Made by a program: the position numbers and the translations under genes
DNA from: Candidatus Syntrophocurvum alkaliphilum
GTDB lineage: Bacteria; Bacillota; Syntrophomonadia; Syntrophomonadales; Syntrophomonadaceae
Reading direction: 5' to 3'
DNA: 64,000 nt
Assembly: GCF_009734445.1 (NCBI RefSeq)
Contig: NZ_CP046457.1
Span: 1,978,001-2,042,000 of the forward strand
The notes under the pieces: model-generated
What the model was told of the DNA's origin: nothing
Databases searched by the model: none
The model's input: the letters and a program-made list of their open reading frames with translations, nothing else
Shown: one piece after another, positions 28,071 through 37,302 of the stretch
Position numbering within the stretch: the first letter of the stretch is position 1
Layout of the letters: each line of letters opens with the position of its first letter

Positions 28071-28166
28071 ATACACCACTCCTTATATTGTTTTTACTTA
28101 ACTGGGATTATTTACTTTAACCCTATTAATTATATAGGTTTATTACACATCTGTCTAGGATTCTAA

Positions 28167-29123
28167 CTATATTTCAAATAGTTTACTTACAGATAAGTCT
28201 TCGTGAATCCTTAGTATTGCCTCTCCTACAAGTGGTGCAATAGAAAGCATCTTTATGTTAGGCAACATTTTTTGCTGTTCCAATGGGATGGTATTGGTTA
28301 TCACTATTTCCTTAAAGGGAGCTTTAGCTAATCTATCAATAGCTGGACCTGAAAATACCGCGTGAGTGCAACATCCATATACTTCTTTAGCACCATTGTC
28401 CATCATTACCTCAGCAGCAGTACATATAGTTCCTGCTGTGTCTATTATGTCATCTGTTATTATTACAGACTTATCTTTTACATCTCCAATAACATTCATT
28501 ACTTCAGACACATTGGGTAGGGGTCTTCTTTTGTCAACAATTGCTAGTGGAGCCCCTATCTTAGCTCCTAAGTCTCTAGCCCGAGTAACTCCTCCTACAT
28601 CTGGTGATAAAACTACAGCTTTTTCACCAGTTACATCTTTGCTTTTAAAGTATTCCCCTATTGTCGGCACACCCGGCAAATGATCAACTGGTATGTCATA
28701 AAACCCTTGAATCTGAGTAGCATGAAGGTCAACTGCAACAACTCTTTGCGCTCCTGCTTCTACTATTAGGTTAGACACTAGTTTTGCCGTTATTGGATCA
28801 CGAGCTTTGGTTTTTCTATCTTGCCTTCCATACCCATAATATGGTATAACTGCATTGATTCTTGCAGCAGATGCTCTTCTAAAAGCATCAATCATAATTA
28901 GTAGTTCCATTAGATGTTCATTTACAGGCGGACATGTTGGCTGTACTACAAAAACGTCAACCCCTCTTACACTTTCATCAATCGCTACACTAATTTCCCC
29001 GTCAGAAAATCGATTAACTTTTGCTTCCCCTACTGGTAATCCTAAATAGGCTGCTATTTCATTTGCTAATTCTATGTTGGCATTTCCTGTAAATAGCTTC
29101 ATGCGCCACCTGGTTGCTTTCAT
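28167..29123 (-). CDS. prs: ribose-phosphate pyrophosphokinase
   Basis: Makes PRPP from ribose 5-phosphate and ATP. It has 318 residues. It shows the class I signature DLHATQIQGFYDIPVDHLPG and the PRPP loop VIITDDIIDTAGT. Start ATG 29123 is preceded by GGGGG at 11 bases. An internal ATG seven codons later, after AGGTGG, is an alternative. It follows glmU directly (19 bp gap). Confidence 0.97.
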   Translation of the reverse strand: MKATRWRMKLFTGNANIELANEIAAYLGLPVGEAKVNRFSDGEISVAIDESVRGVDVFVVQPTCPPVNEHLMELLIMIDAFRRASAARINAVIPYYGYGRQDRKTKARDPITAKLVSNLIVEAGAQRVVAVDLHATQIQGFYDIPVDHLPGVPTIGEYFKSKDVTGEKAVVLSPDVGGVTRARDLGAKIGAPLAIVDKRRPLPNVSEVMNVIGDVKDKSVIITDDIIDTAGTICTAAEVMMDNGAKEVYGCCTHAVFSGPAIDRLAKAPFKEIVITNTIPLEQQKMLPNIKMLSIAPLVGEAILRIHEDLSVSKLFEI

Positions 29124-29142
29124 GATGATATATACCCCCTAT

Positions 29143-30513
29143 TTAATCATCTTTTTCCTTTTTCTTTCCCCAATTACTTATGTTTTTTTGTTTCGCTCTT
29201 TCAAATGCTAATGAATCTGAAGGTACATTTCTAGTAATGGTTGAGCCTGCCCCAATCAAAGCATTTTCCCCTACTTTTACTGGTGCAACCAGGTTTGTAT
29301 TACTACCAATGAATGCACCATCTTCTATTAATGTTTCGAATTTGTTTTTACCGTCATAGTTGCAAGTTATAGTTCCAGCACCGATGTTGACGTTTTCTCC
29401 GACCAAAGCATCTCCAACATAACTTAAGTGAGGAACTTTACTGTTTTCCCCTAAAACTGATTTTTTTACCTCTACAAAATCTCCTATTTTTACACCATTT
29501 TTAAGAATAGTACCTGGTCTAATATAAGCAAATGGCCCTATTATGCAAGCATCACTTATTTCAGCTTCTTTTATGCGTGAGTTTTCAATTACCACATTGT
29601 TACCTATTTGAGTATCATTAATTCTCGTTTGAGGTCCTATTTCACAGCCCGAACCAATAACGGTTTTACCCTGAATAATTGTAAACGGAAGTATAGTCGT
29701 ATCCGCCCCTATGCTAACATCTTTATCTATAAAAGTAGTTTCTGGATCCATTATTGTTACGCCGTTTTCCATTAACTCAAGGTTTTTTCTCATGCGAAGT
29801 ATTTTTTCTGCGGTTGACATCTGTATTCTGTTGTTAATTCCGTGAAACTCTTCACTATTATTTGCTTTGTATACTGCCACTGTTTTATTATCATTCTTAA
29901 GTATTTCTAAAATATCTGTTAAGTAGTACTCTCCTTGTGCATTACTAGTTTTGGTTCTATTTAAAGCATCAAATGCCGCTTTTACTTTAAAGCAGTAAAT
30001 TCCTGTATTTATTTCAGTTATTTGTTTTTGTACATTAGTTGCATCTTTTTCTTCTACTATTTTGACAAAATTCCCACTTTCGTCTCTAATTATTCTTCCA
30101 TAACCTATTGGGGGATCAATTTTTGTTGACACAACTGTTGCCACTGCATTATTAGTAGCATGATATTCGATTAGACTTTTTATGGTGTTACCTGTTAATA
30201 AAGGAGTATCACCTGCTAAAACTATTATTGTCTCGTTATCGTCAAGAAGATCTTTAGCTTGCATTAAAGCATGGCCAGTTCCCAGTTGTTCTTCCTGTAT
30301 GGCAAATTTTATGTCTTCATTTTTGAAAAGATCATAAACCTTTTCTCTACCATGCCCCACAATTATGTTAGTTTTTGATATACCTGCTTCTGTTACTGCA
30401 TTTACTACATGTTTTATCATGGGTTTCCCTGCTACTAAATGCACAACCTTGGGTAAATTTGAACGCATACGAACACCTTTACCGGCAGCCAATATAACAG
30501 CTGAATAACTCAA
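29143..30513 (-). CDS. glmU: bifunctional GlmU, UDP-GlcNAc synthesis
   Basis: Acetylates glucosamine 1-phosphate and then adds UMP to give UDP-N-acetylglucosamine, a peptidoglycan precursor. The N-terminal pyrophosphorylase domain has AVILAAGKGVRM. The C-terminal left-handed beta helix carries many hexapeptide repeats and the acetyltransferase motif. I choose TTG 30513, six bases after GAGGTG, giving 456 residues; the GTG within that RBS is less likely. Confidence 0.97.
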   Translation of the reverse strand: MSYSAVILAAGKGVRMRSNLPKVVHLVAGKPMIKHVVNAVTEAGISKTNIIVGHGREKVYDLFKNEDIKFAIQEEQLGTGHALMQAKDLLDDNETIIVLAGDTPLLTGNTIKSLIEYHATNNAVATVVSTKIDPPIGYGRIIRDESGNFVKIVEEKDATNVQKQITEINTGIYCFKVKAAFDALNRTKTSNAQGEYYLTDILEILKNDNKTVAVYKANNSEEFHGINNRIQMSTAEKILRMRKNLELMENGVTIMDPETTFIDKDVSIGADTTILPFTIIQGKTVIGSGCEIGPQTRINDTQIGNNVVIENSRIKEAEISDACIIGPFAYIRPGTILKNGVKIGDFVEVKKSVLGENSKVPHLSYVGDALVGENVNIGAGTITCNYDGKNKFETLIEDGAFIGSNTNLVAPVKVGENALIGAGSTITRNVPSDSLAFERAKQKNISNWGKKKEKDD

Positions 30514-30779
30514 TATGGTCACCTCTTTATAAATTACATCAAGTACTTTTACAACAAAAACTCTAATAATATAATATTTTGATTTGTGTTTAATTGTTCT
30601 TGTCCTATATAAGTTTGCGCATATTATCGAATTATGTATTTTAAAATGAAAAGTTTCACCAAATTAAAAGTTTCTACGAGTAGTACTAATAATCCTGTCA
30701 AATTAACGAAAATCTTTTTGTATAAGTATACATTCTTAGCTTAGTTAATTGTGCTATAAATATTAGCACTGAATAAGAT

Positions 30780-30808
30780 AAGGGTAAGACTAAAATCAAG
30801 CCTTACCC
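30780..30808 (-). terminator. terminator of the NTP-transferase gene
   Basis: AAGGGTAAG and CTTACCCTT stem around a ~12-base loop, overlapping the stop codon of the gene ending at 30803. The minus strand then reads TTATC, a weak T-run. Confidence 0.6.
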
Positions 30809-31570
30809 TTTAAGGTAGTTTTGCGCAAGTTCAAGATCAGAGGGCTTGTCGACATCGACCCCTACTTCAGCATAAGGGGAAATTATTGCTTTCCCTTTTA
30901 TTCCTATGACTTCATAGAATCTTTTTTCTGCTTTACTAATAGTTAGTTGTTTAGTAATAAAGCTCCATACTAAACCAAATCCAAAAAGTTTTGCCATAGC
31001 TAAAGGATTTTTCCTTCGCTCTATTAGCTCTACTCCAACCCTTAAGCACCTAGGGATAACTTTCTCTCTGACTAGAAACAGGTTTCCTCCAGTAAATGTT
31101 CCATCTTTAAGTTTTACATATGTTCGAGTAACCCCAGGAAAAACTTTTTCATTAACTTCTTTGGTAGTTATTGAGTAATAAAAGTCAGCTCTGCTTTTTT
31201 CACACCTATTTATAAAATCATCTATGGCTTCTGTTGTTATAAAAGGTATGTCTGTAGGCATTACTAATATTTTTTCAGTTATAGAATGATTTTCTAGAAG
31301 TTTTACTGAATTACTAAAACTTTCTATGGCATTTTCTCCACTTTCTGCAAATAATAGGTTTTCTTCTTTAATGAAAATATTACGTAACGCCTCTTTTGGA
31401 CCACATATAACTATGTTTTTTATAAACGAGGAGTTGCGAAGCGCTTGGTAGACGTAGTGTATCATTGGATATTTATCGATAATTATTAAAGCTTCATTAT
31501 CGTATGGAGCTATCTTCTTTAACTCACTTGTATTTTCACCACCAGCAAGTATGATAGCGTCATATTGCAT
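30803..31570 (-). CDS. MobA-like nucleotidyltransferase
   Basis: A 255-residue protein with an NTP-transferase fold (N-terminal DAIILAGGE..., then VMPTDIPF metal site). Unlike GlmU, it has no hexapeptide C-terminal domain. The family includes molybdenum cofactor guanylyltransferases and sugar nucleotidyltransferases, and the substrate here is unclear. RBS GGAGGTG precedes ATG 31570. It lies between gntR and glmU, where B. subtilis has purR-yabJ-spoVG. Confidence 0.8.
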   Translation of the reverse strand: MQYDAIILAGGENTSELKKIAPYDNEALIIIDKYPMIHYVYQALRNSSFIKNIVICGPKEALRNIFIKEENLLFAESGENAIESFSNSVKLLENHSITEKILVMPTDIPFITTEAIDDFINRCEKSRADFYYSITTKEVNEKVFPGVTRTYVKLKDGTFTGGNLFLVREKVIPRCLRVGVELIERRKNPLAMAKLFGFGLVWSFITKQLTISKAEKRFYEVIGIKGKAIISPYAEVGVDVDKPSDLELAQNYLKG

Positions 31571-31585
31571 ACGGCACCTCCGTTT

Positions 31586-32293
31586 TTATCCCTTGGATTC
31601 TTCTTCTTCTTTGGCTCTTTGAGCTTTTATTGAGTCTATCATTATATTTTCAGCGTTTTCTATGTGCTCCTGTGCAACCTGTCTAGCATAGTTTATATCA
31701 CGAGATTGTATCGCTTCCGTTAAAGTACGGTGTTCTTCCATTGATTGTTTTTTTCTTCCTGGATAAGATAATGAAGTTAATCTAAATCTTTGAATTTGTT
31801 CTCTTAAGTTGTTAATTATAGTTGTAAGACGTTCATTTCTACTAGCTATATATATAATTTCATGAAATCTAGTATCAACTTCTACTAAGCGATCAATATT
31901 ATTAGTAGCTATACATTCAGCTTTTTCTACTAGTAGACGTTCCATTTCTTCTAGCTCTTCATCGGTAATTCTCTCCGCTGCTAAGCTAGCAGCAAGCCCC
32001 TCTAGAGCAGCACGAATTTCAAATACATCTGCAATGTCTTTAAAAGATATATCTGCTACATAGGCACCTTTCCTTGGAACCATAACTATAAAACCTTCGA
32101 GTTCTAATTTGCGCAATGCTTCTCTTACTGGTGTTCTAGATACTCCTAGCTCTTCTGCTAATTGGATTTCCATTAGCCTTTCTCTTGGTTTTAGTGAACC
32201 ACTTATGATTGCTTCTCGTATTGCTTCTAAAACCAATTCTCTTAATGGTTTGTAGGAGTCTAGGTTCACAGGTACTAAACGTTTTTCTTCCAT
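31586..32293 (-). CDS. GntR family regulator, FadR/FCD subfamily
   Basis: A 235-residue regulator. The N-terminal winged helix (LREAIISGSLKPRERL..., ELGVSRTPVREALRKLELEGF) is followed by an all-helical FCD ligand domain with metal-type His/Asp residues (DTRFHEIIYIASRN, EEHRTLTEAI). I choose ATG 32293 after GAGGTG. It is seven bases after ispE. The ligand is unknown. FCD ligands are often small carboxylates. Confidence 0.9.
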   Translation of the reverse strand: MEEKRLVPVNLDSYKPLRELVLEAIREAIISGSLKPRERLMEIQLAEELGVSRTPVREALRKLELEGFIVMVPRKGAYVADISFKDIADVFEIRAALEGLAASLAAERITDEELEEMERLLVEKAECIATNNIDRLVEVDTRFHEIIYIASRNERLTTIINNLREQIQRFRLTSLSYPGRKKQSMEEHRTLTEAIQSRDINYARQVAQEHIENAENIMIDSIKAQRAKEEEESKG

Positions 32294-32300
32294 TTTATTA

Positions 32301-33161
32301 TCACCTCTTAATATAGGATGAAACCAAAAATACTTCTTGGTATTGCTCTTTAAAATAGTTATGAGCATTTAAAGCCCTTTTTCTATCATTAAATATACCA
32401 AAAACAGTAGGTCCACTACCAGACATTATTGCATTTAGTGCTCCTAAGTTTTTTAATTTATTTTTTATATTAGCAATTTCTGGGTATTTAGCAATAGATA
32501 CAGACTCTAGTACATTTGCAATATTTGATGTTATATTAATAATATCATTATTATTCCATGCTTCAAGAAAAGCTCCATTGTTAGGATTTTCTTCAACTTT
32601 GTCTATAGCAAAGTTTTTGTAAATTTCTGCTGTTGATAATTGATATTTGGGTTTCACTAGTAAAATAGTTAATTTTTGTGTATTTATAGGTGTTAGTACT
32701 TCTCCTCTGCCTTTGGCTAATGCAGTCCCCCCCATAATGCAAAAAGGAACATCTGAGCCTATGTATTCACCTAATTTTAATAGGCTTTTTTGATCAAGAT
32801 TTACTGCATATAGCTGGTTTAAACCCTTTAATACCCCAGCAGCATTTGTGCTTCCACCAGCAAGTCCAGCTCCTACTGGTATATTCTTCTGTATAAATAT
32901 ATTAACACCTTTTCTTTTAATCCCATTTTTTTGAAAAAATAACTCTGCTGCTTTATAAGCAAGGTTTTCTTCATTGTTAGGAATTTGAGTGTTTTCACTT
33001 TGTATACTAATATTTTCATTAGTTTTTTCAATTTTTATATAATCTAATAAATCTATTTGGTGCATAACGGTTTCTAGTTCATGGTACCCATCATCTCTTT
33101 TGCCTTTTATATCTAGTGTTAAATTTATTTTTGCTGGAGCTTCTATAGTTATAGAATTCAT
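32301..33161 (-). CDS. ispE: 4-diphosphocytidyl-2-C-methylerythritol kinase
   Basis: Phosphorylates CDP-methylerythritol in the non-mevalonate isoprenoid pathway. It is a GHMP kinase with PAKINLTLDI near the N-terminus, ATP loop PVGAGLAGGSTNAAGVL and C-terminal MSGSGPTVFG. I choose ATG 33161 after AGGAG, giving 286 residues. Veg is normally nearby; here about 20 kb separates veg from ispE. Confidence 0.96.
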   Translation of the reverse strand: MNSITIEAPAKINLTLDIKGKRDDGYHELETVMHQIDLLDYIKIEKTNENISIQSENTQIPNNEENLAYKAAELFFQKNGIKRKGVNIFIQKNIPVGAGLAGGSTNAAGVLKGLNQLYAVNLDQKSLLKLGEYIGSDVPFCIMGGTALAKGRGEVLTPINTQKLTILLVKPKYQLSTAEIYKNFAIDKVEENPNNGAFLEAWNNNDIINITSNIANVLESVSIAKYPEIANIKNKLKNLGALNAIMSGSGPTVFGIFNDRKRALNAHNYFKEQYQEVFLVSSYIKR

Positions 33162-33275
33162 TTTATTTCTCCTAACCTTTTTATGATTATTGCCTAGAAA
33201 ATAGTTTAACATAAGTATTTATAAGCTAACGTATTTTTTTATTTAGATTCTTCATTAGTAGCAATAAACTATTGT

Positions 33276-33505
33276 TGGTTTCACTGCGAAAACCTAAACT
33301 CAGACTATGAAATCGGCTGAGCAAACATGTTTATCACGCCACTCATCGGTCTTTACCTCGATTTTAGCTTAGCACTTATTATCTAAAATGTTTTTTTATT
33401 TATACTTAGCTGTGATCTATGCACCACGCCTTGCTATTCGGGACTTAGATAAACATGTTTGCTCAGCCTTAAGCTTGTTTGTAGTTATTTTTAGCAGCAG
33501 AATCA
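33276..33505 (+). mobile_element. MITE-like 230 bp element, copy C
   Basis: 230 bp in the gap between spoIIR and ispE. A perfect 21 bp inverted repeat is formed by 33315-33335 and 33448-33468. The outer ends are TGGTTTCACTGC and GCAGCAGAATCA. No coding capacity. Confidence 0.9.
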
Positions 33506-33530
33506 ACTATGGAATCGAAAAATAAAAAAA

Positions 33531-33551
33531 AGGGAAACTATTGTTTCCCTA
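33531..33551 (-). terminator. terminator of spoIIR
   Basis: AGGGAAAC and GTTTCCCT around TATT, followed by T8 on the minus strand, 21 bp after the spoIIR stop. Confidence 0.87.
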
Positions 33552-33572
33552 TATTAATTTAAAATTAGAAGT

Positions 33573-34148
33573 TTAGTTTTGTTTATTTCCTATGCGTAAT
33601 TTTGAATCTTTAGGCAATAATTCTAGGCATTTTAGGCTTACTTCAGCATCTTTAGTGCCATCAAGTGCTATGCCTTTGTCTGTAGCTGATACTAAGCAAA
33701 GTGGAGGAAATAATACACACCACCAGTTTTTTCCTTCACCACTTCCTATAATTACTCTAACAGCCTCATATTCACCTTGTGGTAATACTATATTTCCATA
33801 AGAGCGGTCTGGAAAATTATGCTTACCAACTTCAATCTCAACCGAATAATCATAACCATTGGCAACTATAGTTTTTTCTGCAGTTTCTTTAATTTGTGGA
33901 ATTCTTTTTTCAGCAAGTGTTTTTGCATCTTCAACATCATCTATGTATTTAAATTCATCGTTCATTAATTCTACTATCTTGTCTTTTACCGCTAATTTAA
34001 GTATTTGGTCACTAGGGTTATCACTATTAGCTAGTACATGTAATCTTAAAACATTGTTTCCGATATCGGTTCCTTGCCCAGCAATAATATAACCAGCAAA
34101 AAGAGTAATATTTAGAATCATTATAATACCAACAACTTTTTTTAACAT
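33573..34148 (-). CDS. spoIIR: stage II sporulation protein R
   Basis: A signalling protein secreted from the forespore that triggers SpoIIGA to process pro-sigma-E. It has 191 residues with a signal/anchor helix at ~4-22 and the SpoIIR signature NVLRLHVLANSDNPSDQ, followed by WWCVLFPPLC. RBS GGGAGG precedes ATG 34148. In B. subtilis spoIIR is elsewhere, so its position by ispE is a rearrangement. Confidence 0.95.
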   Translation of the reverse strand: MLKKVVGIIMILNITLFAGYIIAGQGTDIGNNVLRLHVLANSDNPSDQILKLAVKDKIVELMNDEFKYIDDVEDAKTLAEKRIPQIKETAEKTIVANGYDYSVEIEVGKHNFPDRSYGNIVLPQGEYEAVRVIIGSGEGKNWWCVLFPPLCLVSATDKGIALDGTKDAEVSLKCLELLPKDSKLRIGNKQN

Positions 34149-34225
34149 CTTATAATACCTCCCTTAACAATCATTATTTCCAGGAGGTATTTATTTAAAC
34201 TCGACAAAAAATATATTTTAAAAAT

Positions 34226-34455
34226 TGATTCCACTGCAAAAAGCTAAACTTAGACTATGGAATCGGCTGAGCAAACATGTTTATCACGCCACTCATCGGT
34301 CTTCACCTCGATTTTAGCTTAGCACTTATTATCTAAAATGTTTTTTTATTTATACCTAGCTATGATCTATGCACCACGCCTTGCTATTTAAGGACTTAGA
34401 TAAACATGTTTGCTCAGCCTTAAGCTTGTTGTAGTTACTTTTTGCATCAGAATCA
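34226..34455 (+). mobile_element. MITE-like 230 bp element, copy D
   Basis: 230 bp, very similar to copy C 720 bp away. Ends TGATTCCACTGCAAAAAG and GCATCAGAATCA form terminal inverted repeats. Short AAAT flanks on both sides may be a target duplication. Confidence 0.9.
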
Positions 34456-34556
34456 AAATTGTGTATAAAGACGCCTAGGCATGTGTTTTTATAATATCGC
34501 TGACTATTAACCATGGATAATTTTTGTCAATACTTATACTTTTTTATCTAAATCTG

Positions 34557-34585
34557 TTGACATTTATTGTGAATCAAAGTACAAT
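34557..34585 (+). promoter_or_regulatory. consensus promoter of candidate sRNA
   Basis: TTGACA (34557-34562), a 17 bp spacer and TACAAT (34580-34585). The predicted transcript start is near 34592. An imperfect Fur-box-like site (GGATAATTTTTGTCA, 11 of 14 matches) lies at 34515-34529. Confidence 0.6.
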
Positions 34586-34591
34586 TTCCAT

Positions 34592-34697
34592 AAAGAATTA
34601 GTTAGTTACTATTTTCATTAGCAAATTAATATTTTTATATAACCCCCCTCCCCCCCCGGGAGTTTTAGACATCACAAAAGTGATGTCTTTTCTTTTT
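34592..34697 (+). ncRNA. candidate ~105 nt C-rich small RNA
   Basis: A strong promoter (34557-34585) and an intrinsic terminator (34667-34697) bracket about 105 nt with no ORF or plausible RBS. The RNA would hold an unusual C tract, CCCCCCTCCCCCCCCGGG (34643-34660), in which CTCCC and GGGAG (34658-34662) can pair and show a loop of five C residues. C-rich loops in Gram-positive small RNAs such as FsrA and several S. aureus RNAs pair with Shine-Dalgarno sequences. Alternatively it is a leader with an attenuator for the small gene at 34765. Confidence 0.45.
34667..34697 (+). terminator. terminator of candidate sRNA
   Basis: AGACATCAC and GTGATGTCT around AAAA, then TTTTCTTTTT on the plus strand. 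No coding gene on the plus strand lies upstream for it to terminate. Confidence 0.85.
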
Positions 34698-34764
34698 GTT
34701 TCTAAAAAATACTATAAAAACATATATATAAAGTATAGATTTATGATGTGTGAGAGGTGATTTT

Positions 34765-34944
34765 ATGTTTGGTTCATTCCCTCCTATTTATGATTGGAAC
34801 AGTAATAAACAATCTGCTAAAGCAGTTTTGGCAAGGCGTCCCGAGAAAAGGAAGATTTTTAAAAGTAAAGCAGAAAAAAATGTTATTAAATTATTGTTCC
34901 TTGTTTGTTTTGTTGTGTTGTTAGGTTATTGGGCTTTTTTCTAG
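34765..34944 (+). CDS. small single-helix membrane protein
   Basis: A 59-residue protein: hydrophilic basic N-terminal half and one C-terminal membrane helix (~42-58, ending GYWAFF). ATG 34765 follows GAGGTG; a GTG 15 bases upstream would overlap that RBS. No family recognised. It stands alone between the candidate sRNA and convergent pabC. Confidence 0.5.
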   Translation: MFGSFPPIYDWNSNKQSAKAVLARRPEKRKIFKSKAEKNVIKLLFLVCFVVLLGYWAFF

Positions 34945-34952
34945 GTGTGCCT

Positions 34953-35729
34953 TTAGAAAAGAGTAAGCTGATTGGTAATTTTGTTCATCCCTTTATATAT
35001 GTTTTTATTTATTGATTTTACTGGTATTAATCCTCTTACACTGTTAGTTAAAAATACTTCATCAGCTTCATAAACCTCTAGAATATTTGCAGCAACTTCA
35101 AACACCTTTATATTTTGTTTCATGGCTTTTTCTATCACCTTTTGCCGTGCAATACCTGGTAGTAAACCACATGAAATTTCTGGAGTATATAGGGTGTTAT
35201 TTTTTACCCAAAATATATTACACCTACTAGTCTCACATATATGATTGTTTTCATTAATTAAAATAGCATCATAACACCCTTTTTGTGTTGCAAATTTAAA
35301 AGCTAATTCGTTTTTCCAATAATTAAGGGTTTTGTGCTTTGTCAATGGATCTGTAGAATGGTGTTTAAAATTATTCATAATTAGTTTTACAGGTATATTA
35401 GTTGTAATGGCTAATTTTTCTGCCATTAGACATATATCATTTTCATTTTGATTGCCCCAAACCATTATTCGCAAATATCCTTCATGTATTTGGGTTTGTT
35501 TTATAAAATTTTTAATATCATTTTTTATTTTATTTGTATTAATAGGTTTAAAGTTAAAGTATTGTAAGGACGAGTTTATTCTTAAGAGGTGGTCTTTTAT
35601 CCATACAGGTTCACTATTACTGATTCTAGTTGTTGAAAATAAACCTTGACCATACCTAAATGCAGGTAGGGTTATTTTTATTTTAGCTTCATTTTTATCT
35701 ACTAATATTCCATTTAGCCATATTTGCAC
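34953..35729 (-). CDS. pabC: 4-amino-4-deoxychorismate lyase / class IV aminotransferase-like
   Basis: A 258-residue PLP enzyme of the class IV fold, releasing pyruvate from aminodeoxychorismate to give p-aminobenzoate. Seen: WLNGILVDKNEAKI start, FRYGQGLFSTTRI, the LNYWKNELA segment with catalytic Lys, and CETSRCNIFWVKN. Start GTG 35729 after GGAGG overlaps pabB by 35 bases, so the genes are coupled. D-amino-acid aminotransferase is the main alternative, but context favours pabC. Confidence 0.9.
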   Translation of the reverse strand: MQIWLNGILVDKNEAKIKITLPAFRYGQGLFSTTRISNSEPVWIKDHLLRINSSLQYFNFKPINTNKIKNDIKNFIKQTQIHEGYLRIMVWGNQNENDICLMAEKLAITTNIPVKLIMNNFKHHSTDPLTKHKTLNYWKNELAFKFATQKGCYDAILINENNHICETSRCNIFWVKNNTLYTPEISCGLLPGIARQKVIEKAMKQNIKVFEVAANILEVYEADEVFLTNSVRGLIPVKSINKNIYKGMNKITNQLTLF

Positions 35730-37092
35730 TTTTATTTGCCTCCTCTTTGGCCTTCACTAATGCCTTAGTTTTTACCCATGTTTCTTCATATTCTAAATCA
35801 GGATTAGAATCGCTAACAATTCCACCACCTGCATAGTAATATCCCTTGCCATTTTTTATCACAGCTGTTCTTATTGCAATATTTAAATCACACTCTTGAT
35901 TAAATCCTATATAACCAATTGAACCAGTATAAACCCCTCTAGTTGTTGGCTCTAATTCATCTATTATTTCCATAGATTTAATTTTGGGAGCACCAGTAAT
36001 AGATCCACCAGGAAAAGTTGCTTTTAGTATATCTTTGTAGTTGTTGTTTTCTGGTTTTAAAGTTCCTGTAACTATAGCATCTAAGTGGAATAATGTTGCA
36101 TAGGTGCTAACTTTAAACAAATCGTACACTTTAACTGTCCCGGGCTGTGTGATTTTCCCTATATCATTTCTCATTAGATCAACAATCATTAATAGTTCTG
36201 CTCTATCTTTTTTGCTATTTACTAATTCTTTTTTTATTTTGCTATCTTCATTATAATTTTCCCCTCTTCCTCTAGTACCTTTTATGGGACGTGTTTCTAT
36301 AGTGTTTTCTGTTGTTTTTATAAACCTTTCAGGAGAGATTGACATGATTGAGTATTCCGAAAAATTTAGAAATGTTCCAAAGTATGAGGGGCTAGTTTTT
36401 CTAAGAAAATCATAGAATAATTTGCTACTTCCTTCGATATCAAAACTAAATCTTTGACTTAGATTCACTTGATAGATATCGCCTATTCTAATATGTTCTT
36501 TTGCTTGTTTTACCGCTTTTATGTAGTCATCACGTGTAAAGTTGGATTTTAAATCCCCAATGTAGCACCAATAATTAGAGTTGGTTTTTATATTAAACTG
36601 GTTAATCTTTTTAAGTAGAGTATCCGCCTTTTTTTTATCATAGCTAACTATGTAGGTTTTTTTTGTAGTGTGATCTTTTACTAAAAAAGAATAATATATT
36701 CCCCAATATTGGTCATAAAGGTTTAGGTCATCTTCTGCTGTTTGGGGTAGTTTTTCGATTTGGTTTTTTAGATCATAAGATATATAGCCGACTAATCCTC
36801 CCTTAAAGGGAAATGGACAGGTTAGGTTTTCGGTTGTGTGACTTATGTTTTTTACAATATTGTTAAGAGCATCTAATGGATCGCCTTCCCAAGCTGTTTT
36901 AGTTCCTTTTTCAAAATATTCTAGTTTGTTTCCTTTACTGCGAAAAACTACATCCGGATTTAACCCCATAAATGTATATCTTCCAAGCTCTATATCATAA
37001 AGACTACTATCAAGTATAAAGCTGGTAACTTCTTTTATGTTTTTATATAAATCCCACAAATCTATGTCAAGTCTAATTTCATTTATATACAA
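35695..37092 (-). CDS. pabB: aminodeoxychorismate synthase component I
   Basis: Aminates chorismate with ammonia from PabA. A 465-residue chorismate-binding enzyme with SPERF, KGTRGRG, DLMRNDIG and FPGGSITGAPK motifs. Anthranilate synthase component I (TrpE) is the related alternative, but pabC overlap and pabA opposite favour PabB. Start TTG 37092 follows GAGGTG. A hairpin with a T-run lies 64 bp upstream and may be an attenuator. Confidence 0.93.
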   Translation of the reverse strand: MYINEIRLDIDLWDLYKNIKEVTSFILDSSLYDIELGRYTFMGLNPDVVFRSKGNKLEYFEKGTKTAWEGDPLDALNNIVKNISHTTENLTCPFPFKGGLVGYISYDLKNQIEKLPQTAEDDLNLYDQYWGIYYSFLVKDHTTKKTYIVSYDKKKADTLLKKINQFNIKTNSNYWCYIGDLKSNFTRDDYIKAVKQAKEHIRIGDIYQVNLSQRFSFDIEGSSKLFYDFLRKTSPSYFGTFLNFSEYSIMSISPERFIKTTENTIETRPIKGTRGRGENYNEDSKIKKELVNSKKDRAELLMIVDLMRNDIGKITQPGTVKVYDLFKVSTYATLFHLDAIVTGTLKPENNNYKDILKATFPGGSITGAPKIKSMEIIDELEPTTRGVYTGSIGYIGFNQECDLNIAIRTAVIKNGKGYYYAGGGIVSDSNPDLEYEETWVKTKALVKAKEEANKSANMAKWNISR

Positions 37093-37155
37093 AAAATCAC
37101 CTCTAATAATTTTAGTGTGAAGCTTATATAGCCTTATTGATTTTTTTATTTAAAT

Positions 37156-37192
37156 TTAAAAAACCAGCACATACTTATAGTATGTGCTGGTT
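37156..37192 (-). promoter_or_regulatory. terminator-like hairpin in pabBC leader
   Basis: AACCAGCACATAC (37162-37174) and GTATGTGCTGGTT (37180-37192) are perfectly complementary. Read on the minus strand the stem is followed by TTTTTT. GCTGG at about 37202-37206 on the minus strand could pair with CCAGC of the first arm as a competing antiterminator. There is no minus-strand gene close upstream that needs a terminator, so transcription attenuation of pabBC is plausible. Confidence 0.5.
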
Positions 37193-37302
37193 CGCATCCC
37201 AGCTATTAGCGTCCATTGATTTTCGTCGATTGATGTGCCTGTTAAGTTTATTTATAATTATTTTAACAAATTGATAATAAAAATACAATTGGAGGAATTA
37301 TC

